Assembly: GCF_000150275.1 (NCBI RefSeq)
Contig: NW_002060949.1
Span: forward strand, 2,973,836 to 3,037,835
Source of the DNA: Trichoplax adhaerens
Lineage: Eukaryota > Placozoa > Uniplacotomia > Trichoplacea > Trichoplacidae
Reading direction: 5' to 3'
Length of the DNA: 64,000 nucleotides
The notes below the pieces were generated by a model that searched no databases, was not told the origin of the DNA, and saw nothing but the letters and a program-made list of their open reading frames with translations. Both the position numbers and the translations under genes were made by a program. Below, one piece after another: positions 36,765 through 49,400 of this stretch (the stretch's first letter is position 1; each line of letters starts with the position of its first letter).

Positions 36765-37120
36765 GTACAGTCACTGTCCCCCTTAAAGGCCTTTTGAAAC
36801 AGATGTTGAAACGAACAACCAACGACTGGTACAGTACGGTGGCCCATAATACAGTACAAAGACTTACCTCTTACAGTGTACAGTACTGGTTAACTGCACT
36901 GTACACTGTAAGAGGTAAGTCATTTTCTTTTCCATCTACCGGTACGGTAGGGAACTCTGTAGCTGATTGATGCACTGTACTCTAATGTACTGTACTGTAC
37001 TGTACGTTGTGTAGCAAACCCAAAGAACCCTGCCATGACCCTGCCCCCCCAAATCACCTTCAACTGAGTCCAGTACTACTGTGTACAGTACAGTGTGCAG
37101 TACATAGTACTGTAGCATGC
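36765..37120. repeat. GTAC repeat cluster upstream of USP9X
   Basis: Scattered and tandem TACTGTACAGT units surrounding the perfect hairpin at 36861-36921, including a TACTGTACTGTACTGTAC run at about 36987-37004 and GTACAGTACAGT at about 37083-37095. This places the family in the 5' flank of a third gene in this window. Confidence 0.75.
36861..36921. repeat. Perfect 24-bp inverted repeat with 13-nt loop
   Basis: GACTTACCTCTTACAGTGTA continues to CAGT in the left arm (36861-36884) and is matched exactly by its reverse complement in the right arm (36898-36921), around the loop ACTGGTTAACTGC. The stem has no mismatch and combines a GTACAGT repeat core with a non-repeat outer half (AGAGGTAAGTC). 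Transcribed RNA would fold into a 61-nt hairpin. It lies about 550 bp upstream of the USP9X start. Confidence 0.92.
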
Positions 37121-37465
37121 AGAATCATATGTTGTGCTAACAAGCAGTGCAGTACCAGGGTGGGCATGCGAGTGACTGAGTCATCGACTGGTGTTGCCCT
37201 CTGGAACACTCCCATCTCTCTGGATACCTTTTTCATATTAGGGCTACGACTACAAGTTGCGAAAATTGAATCTTAACAAGGCAGTACTGTACGACTGTTA
37301 GCAAATGTGCTTTTAATGTACTGCTTATTAAGTACTTCGACATCATTCCGTGATGATACAGTATTAAAAAAGATTAATTAATTCATTCTATCATCCAATT
37401 TATCCCGCTGTACCCTACGTGTAGATTAGTTACGATTGAAACTTGTCTGCAACAAGACATTCAAA

Positions 37466-40400
37466 ATGAGTGAAGTTAATGGACAAGATGTGTCGTCGTT
37501 AAATTTAAACACATTCAAGGAAGAGGTCGAGAAAGCTTTCACTAACGGTGACATGAAGAAAGAAGCAAAAACTTTCACTCAAGAATCTAAACCTGGTCTT
37601 CATAGTCAACATGATTCGATCGATTTAACCTTACCGGAAAAAAGTATATCCAAAACAAGCCACGAGCATGGCTATCAGTCATACCAGGACACGAGTAAGA
37701 AATTGAAGATATGTTTACTCTATACTGCTATACTCTATTCTACAGTATGATAACAGTACATGGTAGCTACGGAGATTGGATACTGTACCTTCACTTATGC
37801 AATATACTGTATCTAATACTGTACTATGGAAAGGTGTAAACTCTTCTAGACAATCCCAAATGACCAAATATTACTAGACTGCACTAGTAATAGCCTAGAT
37901 TGTTCAATTCTATAACTTCAGGCATTAATTAAAGATTTGGATATTTAACTTGAAGGTGTAAAGCTAGAGAATACGTCAATATTTATCTCTAGCATTCATT
38001 AATCATGACCGACTAATTTGCTCGAAACTCACTATCACTTATTAAGCGTACTATTGAGTTACAATCAGTTGCTATTATTTAATAATAATAATACAATAAT
38101 AATATATACCAGACATTGGATAACGATAGTAGGTACTCCAAGGATTACTGTAATTAATGAATTCTTACTATCAAATAACTTCGAATACGCCATCTATCTG
38201 TTGCCATATCCAAGCAATGTTTTATTGGTTTATATACGAGTATCTACCTTAATTTGGCCTTTATTTATTGATATAAGCTAACTATTCTCCACCACCAATA
38301 GCTGCTGATTAATAACTTTATTAGGCAAAGATACTATACTTTCTTGACCCATTCACGCCGTTAAAGATATAATATAATAATTGGCAATGCAATTAGTGTA
38401 CTCTTGTCCATAAAGGAGAAAAAAATAATGAAAAATTTGGATACTTTCACCGTTGTATTTAGTACTAAATGATACGATCACAGACGACTCATCTATACTG
38501 CGCTGCAATATACTGCAGGCAATGATGCTAATTATACTAATATGCTAGACAGTAACCTAAGAAAGTCAGTAAACTTAAAAAATCTTAACAAACTTGCAGT
38601 TATAACTGCGCTAGGATGATGTTAAATGTTACCAGCGTGCAATTAATTTAATTTAATCAGCCATATATACGCGAATGTAGAAATACTGCTAAAATCATTC
38701 TATTTTTATAACTTCAAGGTACTAAAAGCCCTTGACGTTACAGTATTGAAATCTCTACTTAGCATCTGAGTGTGATAGACATAGAATTACCTTATACCTT
38801 AATGTATTTTAATTATGATGGAGTGCATGATTTGGCTAGTATACCAAAAGATGTGAGAGCCGTGATCGGTATTTAAGAATATACCAGCATACTGTACAGA
38901 TATGCCAAGTAAAGATTGTTTAAAATAATCAACAAAATAGCAGCATTTAATTAATGAATGAATACAAAGTATAGAATATCTGATTTAATTGTAGTTGTTA
39001 GTCGTCTGATAGTTCATTAATCATGATTAGAAAAATTTAATTTTACATGCAAAATTTTAGTACACTTTTAATAATTGAATGCGAATAATGGATTCCTAGT
39101 AATGTAAATATACTTCAACATGTTGATGATGCCTGCATCTTGAGTTGACGACTAGCTGACACCAGTTTAATGAATTCTTCCAATTTACAGATTTCGCTCC
39201 ACCTCCGCCTTATGAAGTAGAAATGTCTGCACCATTAGCTAAACATGATACGGAAAGTGACCTGATCAATCCTTCATTGCTAGGACATGATAATTCTACT
39301 GTACCGGTTATATTTCCAGTTGAAAGTTTCTTTGAATTAGAAAGACGTGTTTACGTTGACTCTTGGTCAATACCGTACAAACCTACTGAAGCTTTAGGCA
39401 AATGTCTGATTGCAGCAACTAATTTAGCGTTAGAAGGTACTTCGAACGTCATAAATACTATACATGGCTCTTTATTACAGAGAAATTACTCAAAAAAAGC
39501 GAGATAACATTGCATGCTTTGTTATCGCGGTATCGCTAAAATATAACATTATGTACTAGCTTTGTTATTTAAACGTTATTTGACGATTATTTTGGCTACT
39601 TACGATACTGTATGGTACTTTAGGCAACGCTGAAGCCAATGATGACTGCGTTAGATTTATGACGCAAATGGTTCCTGATTGTGTCTCCAAGGTAAGAATG
39701 TTTCTGCAACACTACCTATGTAATTGGATAATACGTACTGTACTGTTAACTTATAATTCATGACCATTTTATTAATCTACGCTGGTATACAGTATACATA
39801 TAATTTTGAAAGTTAAATTATGACGGAAGACTTAGCATTGCCTCCTACTTACTATTGCAGTTTTTCCTTCTTTGTACTTTATTATCAAAATTCTGTTAAT
39901 TATTGCCGTATTTTTTAAATGTACTGGAAATTGTTCTTATTGTAGTTCTATGTCTATCTTTTACTTATATTTTGTACAGTATATACATCTACGTATCACG
40001 TATATCATCAACTGGTAATGGTATTCGATTTTTAACCAAGATATAAAATTGATGTCTGTATTGAGATTTTCTTAAATTAATTTTACAATATAGCTTATAA
40101 CATCAAATGCTGTCCAGCGTTGGAGTGAAGATGTTTATCGTGGTATATTTGACATGCTAGAAATGGTAGTAGATCTGATAGCTGCTAGATTGAAGAGTGG
40201 AACTATTCCTACAAAGCTTTTGGGGACGCTTACACAGGTATATATCTTCATCACTTAGTTTCCTTAGGCAAACTTTTTTCCGTAAAATTATTTATGCCTG
40301 CAATCGTGATATACGTGTGTTGTTATCGGTGATTAGTTAATCAGAGCTTTTAATACGTTTCATTTAACTCCAGATGCTAGATTTCAATACAGAGTATCAC

Positions 40401-43400
40401 CGTATGAATGCTTCAAAAGCTTGGGATAGATCGCGTTATGAACAAGTATTCGGTTTTGATGAAGTTTATGCAGTTACTCCTCCTCCAGATGTGCACAAGG
40501 TATGAAACTAGTGTAGTAATATACGTACGCAATCTGCAATCTAGATACTTAGAGCAACTCATTTATGACATTTTTCTATAGAATTCGTATGGCTGGATCG
40601 TCAATCTTGTTAATCGGGTACACACTTCCCTCAATTTTAGCTTCACACTATAATTGATTGATTATGTCACCGAGTTCTACAGATGTCTATAGTTATTAAA
40701 GTCATATGCATTTTAATTGTTCGCTTTAGTTTGCAGAAAATAGTGGTTTCGAGTACCTCACTCAACAATTTGAGATGAATAGTGACCTTGATTCAGAGGT
40801 ATTATCACTATTAATTTACTTCCTCGCAAGATTTATTCACTGATATTGCAAACAGGTTAAAAGTCATATTGTTTTAAAGATGATGGTTTCATTGTTACAA
40901 CCGATGGCAGTTTGTGCTGAATTTCTAAACCCAAGACGAGTTCCTGTATGTAAAACGTATAAGTTAATGAATGTAACCAATTGTATTTTGATTAGACTAT
41001 AAACTATAAGTATATCTGTGCTACAGTGAGTTTTCGCTTATTTGATTTAGCCTTTGCTGCATCCCCTCATCAAAAGATGTACCGATTACGTTAAGGATAT
41101 GAAAGATGATGATTTTAAAAAGACGGTAATGATTTTAACTTTATATCATGCTTATAGCCGAAAAATAGCTAGATACTATAGATTAGAGATCTCTGCGGAA
41201 TCGTTACTGTAAATTCTCTTCCCTGAAAAATAGCGTTCTTTGTTGTTGTAATACTATTAGAAATTTTTAATCAAATTTTGTTACAGTTTTAATTTTTGAT
41301 TACTTATTCTTAGAAACCATCGAATATATCGGACCTACTTATTGTCATTAAGCGCCTTTGTGTATACTTAATGCGTGAAGAACCGGATATTATTGATGAT
41401 CTTCGATTAGATACAACCCTTCGCATGCTGAAAATACCCCACTTCAACACTAAAATGAACGGCCTCAAAGAAATCATCAGAATTTTGGAAGAGGCAGAGT
41501 CATCTTATTCTGATATGGTTGACAAGAATCCAATCAGTAAGGACAGGGTGTTAGAGTGGCTAAAGGTTAAAGAGGTTCTTTCCATAACCCTCGCAGGTTC
41601 ATTCCATGAATAATCGATATTTTATGTAACAAAATATACATTATTATTTACGAAATGGCATAAAATTATTTACCATAATTTAAATAGGTTATTTACATCA
41701 ACATCAGTATTGCGATAAGTTAACAAAAATTCTAGAATTTTTTGGTCCGAATTTACCACTAGACACTTTATCCGTAATATGGAAAGCGCAGGTTGGAATT
41801 GGCTTAATAGTTAAATATTTGTAATATTTGTAATAAATAGCTTATTCATGCAGCGTATTAGGACGTTCATTAATGTTTGTGAGAGTGCACACAAATACTA
41901 CTTGTAAATTCATTAAAGCTGATAAATGTGATATTTAAAATTTCATTCTACAGATTGGAAAGGGATCTCCGACAGTAGATAACATTCATAATTGCCTGGC
42001 AGCCGCTTCAATTCGATTTAGCAGTGATCAACTCGATCACTTGTTTAATTTGATACAACAAGTGCGTAAAATCTACTTTTTGATAAATGCTATTCAATAG
42101 TAACTAGTTTTACGTACATTTTTTAGACCTGGCGAACCGAGACCAATCAAAATCGTGAAAAACTTCTAATACTGATTGGCAAAATTGGACAAGAAGCAAG
42201 AGTTGCAAGAATTGCGACAAAGGTTTGCAAGAATAGTTGATGCGATGGAACAATTTGTGTAGAAATGAAATGAAATACCTTATTCAACTTTTTTGCCTTA
42301 CTAGGTGTTAGACTTGCTATGGAGTTTAGCTCATTTACCCACTTCAACGGCTGATATGGTAACACAGGCTTTGAAATCCCACATGGCCATTTTAAGCTAC
42401 TCTTATTTAGTCAAAGAGAATATTAAGCAAGGATACGCTATTAAATGTATTGATGATATCAAAAAGGTTTGTTATTGCTACATTTTGACTATAAGTAAAT
42501 TTTAATGAAGTGCTGATAAAAGTTTATCTTAAAATTAGAACTTATGGACTGTTCCTGCCCTAAAACAACTTCTCAAAATTTTAAAAGCAATGACTAAGCA
42601 AATTGTTATGCAAAGACAAGATCGTGTATGTTAGACATTTTCAAAAGCAAAATGTGATTTGTGAACATTTTACCGCTGTAACTACTGCTAAAATCGTGCA
42701 AACGTACAACGTTTGATAATTTTGATAATTCTATGTCATAGGGTGTTATTCATGATCTTGAAAAATCACACGACGTCATAAAATTAATTACCATTAGTCT
42801 TGTAAAGTAAGTTATGTACATTTTGGTCTTAATCTATAATAACATATGTCTTGGATCTTTTCCAAAAAAATTTGTAAAACACATTTTCGTGTGGCCGCAA
42901 TTTAAAACTTGTACGCAATGATATTATTACCATAGATGTCACCGTGCAGCTGTTTCTGCGTCTGGTGGTACTGGTTTAGGTATGTTACTGAGATAAAGTT
43001 ATCGTTTATTAATATTTGTATGTTATTTCCCCGTAAGATAATCCCGTCAATTTTTGATTTCTCTTACCCTAGATGAGAATACAAAAATAGATAGCCGATA
43101 TGCATATGCTGAGGTAATATTTATTAAATTTTCCGATATTTGTTATTTATTCTGACACAAATTAATATTGGAGATATAAACTGGATATTTTATTTTCTGC
43201 TGTCATCTTGTAGTACCTCAACTCTCATCTAGATCTGCTTTCATTTATATTGAATTGCACAAACATCTGCCTTCATTGGCATCGAGCACGTGATATATGG
43301 AATTGTTTGGAGTCTGATCCTGATGCTTGCAACTTAGATAGAGAAGTAAACACCCGAATCTGCATTAATGCATTGTCGCAAACAAAATGATAACGCGTCA

Positions 43401-46400
43401 TAAAAAATCTTACCCATTATATCCATTTGTAATTTCATTTATAAGACCTGCTTTGATTGGTTCATTACACATATTGGCGATCTAGAAGATGAAGCTAAAT
43501 CGACGATTTTTAATCATCTCATTCAAAAACTTAGTCCCTCGAAATTAACTGTTAAAGGTTAAATTATATGCCTAGCTCATATTTTACAAGAAATTCAGCA
43601 TCTTCACTAATACCTCATATTTTAATTGCTTTTTGTAGGTTTTGAATGCTTCAAAACTTATTTTGAATGCATAAACCAGAACGAACACAAACTTAAATGT
43701 CCAGTCCCATTTGTGAGTGTTGAACTTAACAGAATTATCATTAATATCTAAATTAATAACCATTGTTAACTATTTATCAGATCGTGGAAAAAATTGACCT
43801 TACTGGCATAAGCTATCTATGGCAGGTAACATAATAAAAGCGAAATGAAATCTATGCCGCGATAATACTTATAAACTAAATTTAATGGTATCGGTTTAGA
43901 TCGTTCTACAAGTGTCAAATGAAGAAGTTGCCAATGAAGCTATCAATTACTTTATTCAGATAACCTGCACAAATGTTTCTTACAAGCTAAAAAAAGTAAA
44001 CCTTTATTTTCTGTTACTATATAGCGTATTGGTCTGTGCATTATAACGCTTTGATCAATTTTTAGGATATTGGTGGACTTCATAAAAAATTTATAGCAGA
44101 ATTTCAAAAACGTCTTGAGGTATTTTTGAAGTCAACACTATCTTAATTGCAATTTAAATAGTTAATTAATGTTAACTTTTTTACTTATTATTAGGACGGC
44201 ATTGCAATATTAAAGCAATCGAAAGTGGCCCATGCTGTTTCTTTAACTGCTGCTATGGTAACAGCGCCTGCATTTCCTGAATCTGCTGTAAAAGGAAGCA
44301 AAAGGTTATCGTCTATCGTTTGACTAATTAACTATGAACCTATTCTCATCATTAGCTGTCGAATTCATTCGTTATCATACTATAGACAAGCTAAAGTCTT
44401 AAGTGTAGAGCGTTTGTTACTACTTGCCGAGAAGTACATTGTATCTGCTGAGGTAATTGTTACAGACCTTATAAGAGTTGTCATAGTACTACATGAATAT
44501 TGGAAATGATATGTCACTGTACCTATTTTAAACTTTAGGAGTCTTTTCCTATCCATAAAAGACAATTTGTTCCTCATGGAGTGTCGTTTCATGATCACCC
44601 AATGAAACTACATGTAACTTGTGATAGCCATAAAGCGGAGTTTACCGTTGAGGTTAGAAACACTTCAACGATAGAATGTTTTTGATAAAATCTTACCCCT
44701 CAGGGTTGTTATTTTGTAGGTCTTTACCAACGAGACGTTGTACTCTCTCCGTAGCAAGTTAGCATCAAAATTAAATTATTCGATAGATCATATCCAACTA
44801 ATTTATCAAGAACGTTTGGTAAACTTTCTTTCAGCTGTTTTGTCATAAATTAAACTAACTCTATTTTACAGATATGCTAATTTTATGTTTCAGTTAAATA
44901 CTACCAAAGATCACAAGCTGTTACAACATTTAGGATTTACTAATGAACAGCATATTAAAGTGAGAACGTATACAGCTACAGCTGCACCACCTCCTTATTC
45001 CAATGACGACGTAAGAAATGACTAATCACGAAACTTGATTCATCAGTAGATAATTATAATGGTATATAGAGTCTTCAAATTTTACGTAACTTTTACTTCT
45101 AGGAAAGTTGCTTACCGAGTGTTATTATTTCCTCGAACCATGACATATTCCAAAAACTTTATCAATTGACTGAGCTTGGTGAACCTAAGTACGCTTGTAG
45201 ACACACACTCACATAAAGCATTAATCTATTTTGCCTATTCTAACTTCAAATCATTAGTCATTTATTATTATTTATAGTATAAAAGTAGCTAATACATGTC
45301 AATAATATATAATTATACATAATTAGTAAGCCTCTATTTTCTATAGTAACTTATGTTTACTTTTACTGTTATAGCATTACAGATAGGATGGTTAGCCTAA
45401 TAATGCTGATTCCAACCGATATGTCTGTTCTAAAAGCTTTGGATTCTATTACGAAAGTAAGTTGTTAAAAGTTGCTTTCTTGTACTTAAGAATAACCCAA
45501 TTCAATAGAAGTGAATTTGTATTTTACTAGAAGAATACAAGTGCAAGCATAAAGAATAATAATTCCAGTGGAACAGACAAGTCCGATGCTATATCTTCCT
45601 CAATGGCCCAATTTAGCAATCTTTTTAAATATAATGCTTCTGGAATGTCAGCTTTCCGCGTTCGCTATAATCTAGAGGTATGTCTATCATCCTATATATT
45701 CGCTAAATTATGGTAACAAAAGTCACGCTACACTGTAGTGCTATAAGACCAATTACTTTAATATGACATAACTTGTAATTGAAAATCTAGGCTCTCAGTG
45801 GGAAATTAATGCCGGTAAAAAGCGAAGAAAGAGATTCAAAAACTGACATTTTTACAGAAAATTTCTTTAACGATTATGGTCTTGAGTACGTATCTACCCT
45901 TTACATTTGGTTATATAGCTTTTGGTAAATTAACTTTCTGGTTCACTTTTAAGTAATCTTTTTTTCTGTAGGATGGTTACAAACGTTCTTAAACCGGAAA
46001 GCTTGCCAAACGATACTGAACATACCGTTAGACAAGGCTGCTATATGCTTGCTGTGAGAATTACTTGTTTTATGCTAACTGGCAGAATACCTCCCGCTGT
46101 CTGTACAAACATCGACGATGAACGTGGTTTGGTGTTACATACTGATGAAAATAAAACACAAGACACAAGTTTGAATCAGAATGAGATTGAAGCTGCAGTC
46201 GCTAAAAATATTATAAAGGTCTCCTTAGAAACAATATGTGGACCTTCAAGGATTGAAGTAATACTCTCTAAATGCTTTTATATGCCAAACTCTTTTATAT
46301 ATAACTAAATAACGAATTATTAATAAGCGATATATTTTTCGATCTAGAAATTTAATCATGACCTCTTTAAGAAAATCGGAATAAATCTGATACGAATTGT

Positions 46401-49400
46401 CAAGATTGTTGCTGCGGTTAAGGCAAAGCCTGGTCATTTAGTTTTGCCGACAACTTCGAACCTTGATAATACTCAAACTGAAGATGTTTCTGAGCGATTA
46501 CAAAAGTCAATTTTAAACGATTTTAAGGTGCGCTAAGAAAAAATTTTTCAAATAATGATGAAATGACTCAGGATATAACAATACCACGATAACATATTAA
46601 ATTTTGAACGCCGATTAGGATGCTATGATAGCTCACGAAGCCTTGGCATTTTTGGTCATGTGCCTATCACAACGCTTCGATTTTATCAGTAAGATGAAGT
46701 ATAAAGTATTGCCTCGAATTATTGTAAGTTAAATTAATGCATTTTTGATTTTAACACAGAAACTTTCCTTGGATTCGCCGACATCGATAACTTAGTTCTC
46801 TCAGCGCTTTTGGAATCCCCAAATAGTCAGGTCTGATAAATGAGATTTAAGAGAATATTAATGCAAATTGAATTAAATTATCTCGTGCATAGCTGAGTTT
46901 TTATAATAAACACATCCATAGATACGGTCCGTAACTGCTTACCATTTATATTCAATGAGCAACAACATTCCGCTTCACGGTAATGTTGATTTGGTTATTG
47001 CATTTAGAAATTAAAGCATATTGACAAAGCAAAGTTAACTATTTATTATACTTATATAGGAAAATCTACAGAAATTAATTTACTATATGATGCACTAGTT
47101 AATGCTATTATCAAAACTCGTGTGCCTTTTTGGTCAACAAATGCACAATTGAGAGGCTCTAACGCAAAGTATTACATTTTAATTTATTGATTTCCATCCC
47201 TAGTTGTTTATATCTGAATCTAATTAATTCCACTCTTACAATTTAAGCCTACCTGAACATTGCTCACAGTATTTCGCTTTACGCTGCAAGTTGTTATATA
47301 AGATGTCGTTATCAACACAGAAGCGTCTTAAAGTTGATCCTAAAGACATGTTGCTACAGGAGACTATTTGGCTTGGAAGTACTAGCCTTACTGATAGCAC
47401 AGGTTAATCTAGAATACTGTTTTATGTATAGTATAATGGTTTTATTATATTTCATAGTAAAATATAATTTGTAATATTATGATTATAATTAATTCTACCT
47501 TAGGAGAAGGACCAAAGCGGCTATTAACTGGTCATTTACAGCTAACCAAGACACTCTTGACTTGTGAAGGCTTAAATAAGCAGACTTTTGGTATATTTAT
47601 TACTCGTCTCATGGAAGCTTTTTGTTCGCTTTTGACAAGGAATTATTTTTAAATATAGGCGAGAAACTAATTCCCAATCTGATTGATAACTTCCTCTTTC
47701 CGGCATCAAACGCAATGCTACAGTACAAAAAGAATAACAATTCAGTAGTCGAGAGCATCAGTCCTATGTTAGCATACGCATAGATTTTTATTTTATGTCA
47801 AAGGTTTCAATTTTTACTGATTGTTCTATCATATTGTTGTAGATGCACAACTTCATGGACTTTGCTACATACCTATGATGTTCTTAATGTGCTAGCGACT
47901 GAATCTATCGAGAACTTAAGCAATATTGTATCACGACTAATTGAAATGCATCATACTGCCGATCCTGAATTATCGAAAGTCTGGAATGTTAGTCTACTTA
48001 ATGTCAATTTTACGCTTTTAAAATATTTAGGAAACATATAATTAATAATAACAGATTTAGCGCTTACAGTCAATATGGGATATTAATGCTACAAAGGCTT
48101 GAAATAATGATACTACTAACAATTGTCTTAAACTCAATTTAGTATCAACCTCCTATAGCGCCAATAGCGGACTGCGGACTTGTTGGATTAAAAAATGCTG
48201 GTGCAACATGTTATATGAATTCTGTGATACAGCAATTATATTTTCAACCTGGAATAGCTGAGGTAAATTCTTGCTGATGTCTAAATCATAACTGTACAAT
48301 ATGTTATATTTCTCATTGGATGATATTATATCAGACCGTTTTAAGCGTCGATGAAGAGACTTTCAAGGATAGCAGGTAAAATTTTAAAGTAAATTTCTTG
48401 CGATATGACTAATCCGCTCAGCTCCAACACAATCTAATGCAGCGTATTTAATTGTCAACAATGCTAGCGACGGAAATATCTTGTATGCTATGCAGCTACT
48501 TTTTGGGCATTTAATGGAAAGCAAACTCCAATATTATACACCAGATCATCTATGGAAGAATTTTAAGCTGTGGGGTAGACCTATTAATTTACATGAACAG
48601 CAGGTAAATTTTTATATTTATGATAACTAATTCGATTAGGGAGAAAATCCGATTGGTAAAGCAAAATGTGTTGACTGTTGTGTTAGGATGCATTTGAATT
48701 CTTTGTTAACTTGGTTGATCAAATGGATGAACAGCTTAAGCAAGCAAACTGCAATCAAATTTTTAAAGAGACCTTTTGTGGAAATTTGACCAATCAAGTC
48801 GTTTGTAAAGATTGCCCACATAAGTATATTGATAAGCTAATCATTTTAGCTGTAGCACAAGTCTTCAATATTTCCTATGTCTAAAGTGAAACTACTATTA
48901 TAGAGATCGATTTGAAGTTGGATGGCATAATTGCACGTATTGTTATATTTAGATATGAGCGCGTTGAACAATTTTGGACTTTAAACCTTGGAGTAAAGTG
49001 TCGTACTCTTCAGGAATCACTTGAGCAATATGTCAAAGGAGAATTACTAGAAGGCGATAACGCGTACATGTGTGAAAAATGTCAATCAAAGGTATTCAGT
49101 CTACCGTTATCAAATTTTACATGATTAGCTTTTAGCTGAGTAAAACCCTAATTATAACTATAGAGAAACGCAATAAAGCGACTATGTATCAAGACGTTAC
49201 CGCCAACGTTAGTAGTTCAACTGAAAAGATTCGATTATGATTGGGAAATCGGAAGACCAATCAAATTTGATGATTATTTTGAGGTATTTAATTTAGTTAT
49301 TGGCCTTTATTAAATACGTGTGCGTATATAGTACCGACAGTAAAATCTATCATTAATTATTCATGAAGTTTCCTTGGGTCTTAAATATGGAGCCGTATAC

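Larger units (their letters stand above)
28883..37465. other. Gene-poor block, about 8.6 kb, between JUN and USP9X
   Basis: JUN promoter at the left, USP9X promoter at the right, GTAC repeat clusters at about 29.3-29.6, 30.06-30.18, 31.2-31.4 and 36.77-37.12 kb, and otherwise AT-rich sequence. The frames at 34750-34956, 34886-35116 and 36483-36677 have no recognisable features. I see no exon of a known protein on either strand. Confidence 0.5.

Noticed and set aside
37436-37465. Extending USP9X upstream to 37436
   Set aside because: That start is TTG; the first ATG in frame is 37466 in a reasonable context.
38018-38281. 87-codon frame inside the first USP9X intron
   Set aside because: Composition follows AT-rich low complexity (poly-Asn from an AAT repeat), with no domain.
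49125-49190. Apparent frameshift in the USP9X catalytic domain after CEKCQSK
   Set aside because: A GT-AG intron rejoins CEKCQSK to [14 protein letters not shown] in frame; the gene is intact here.
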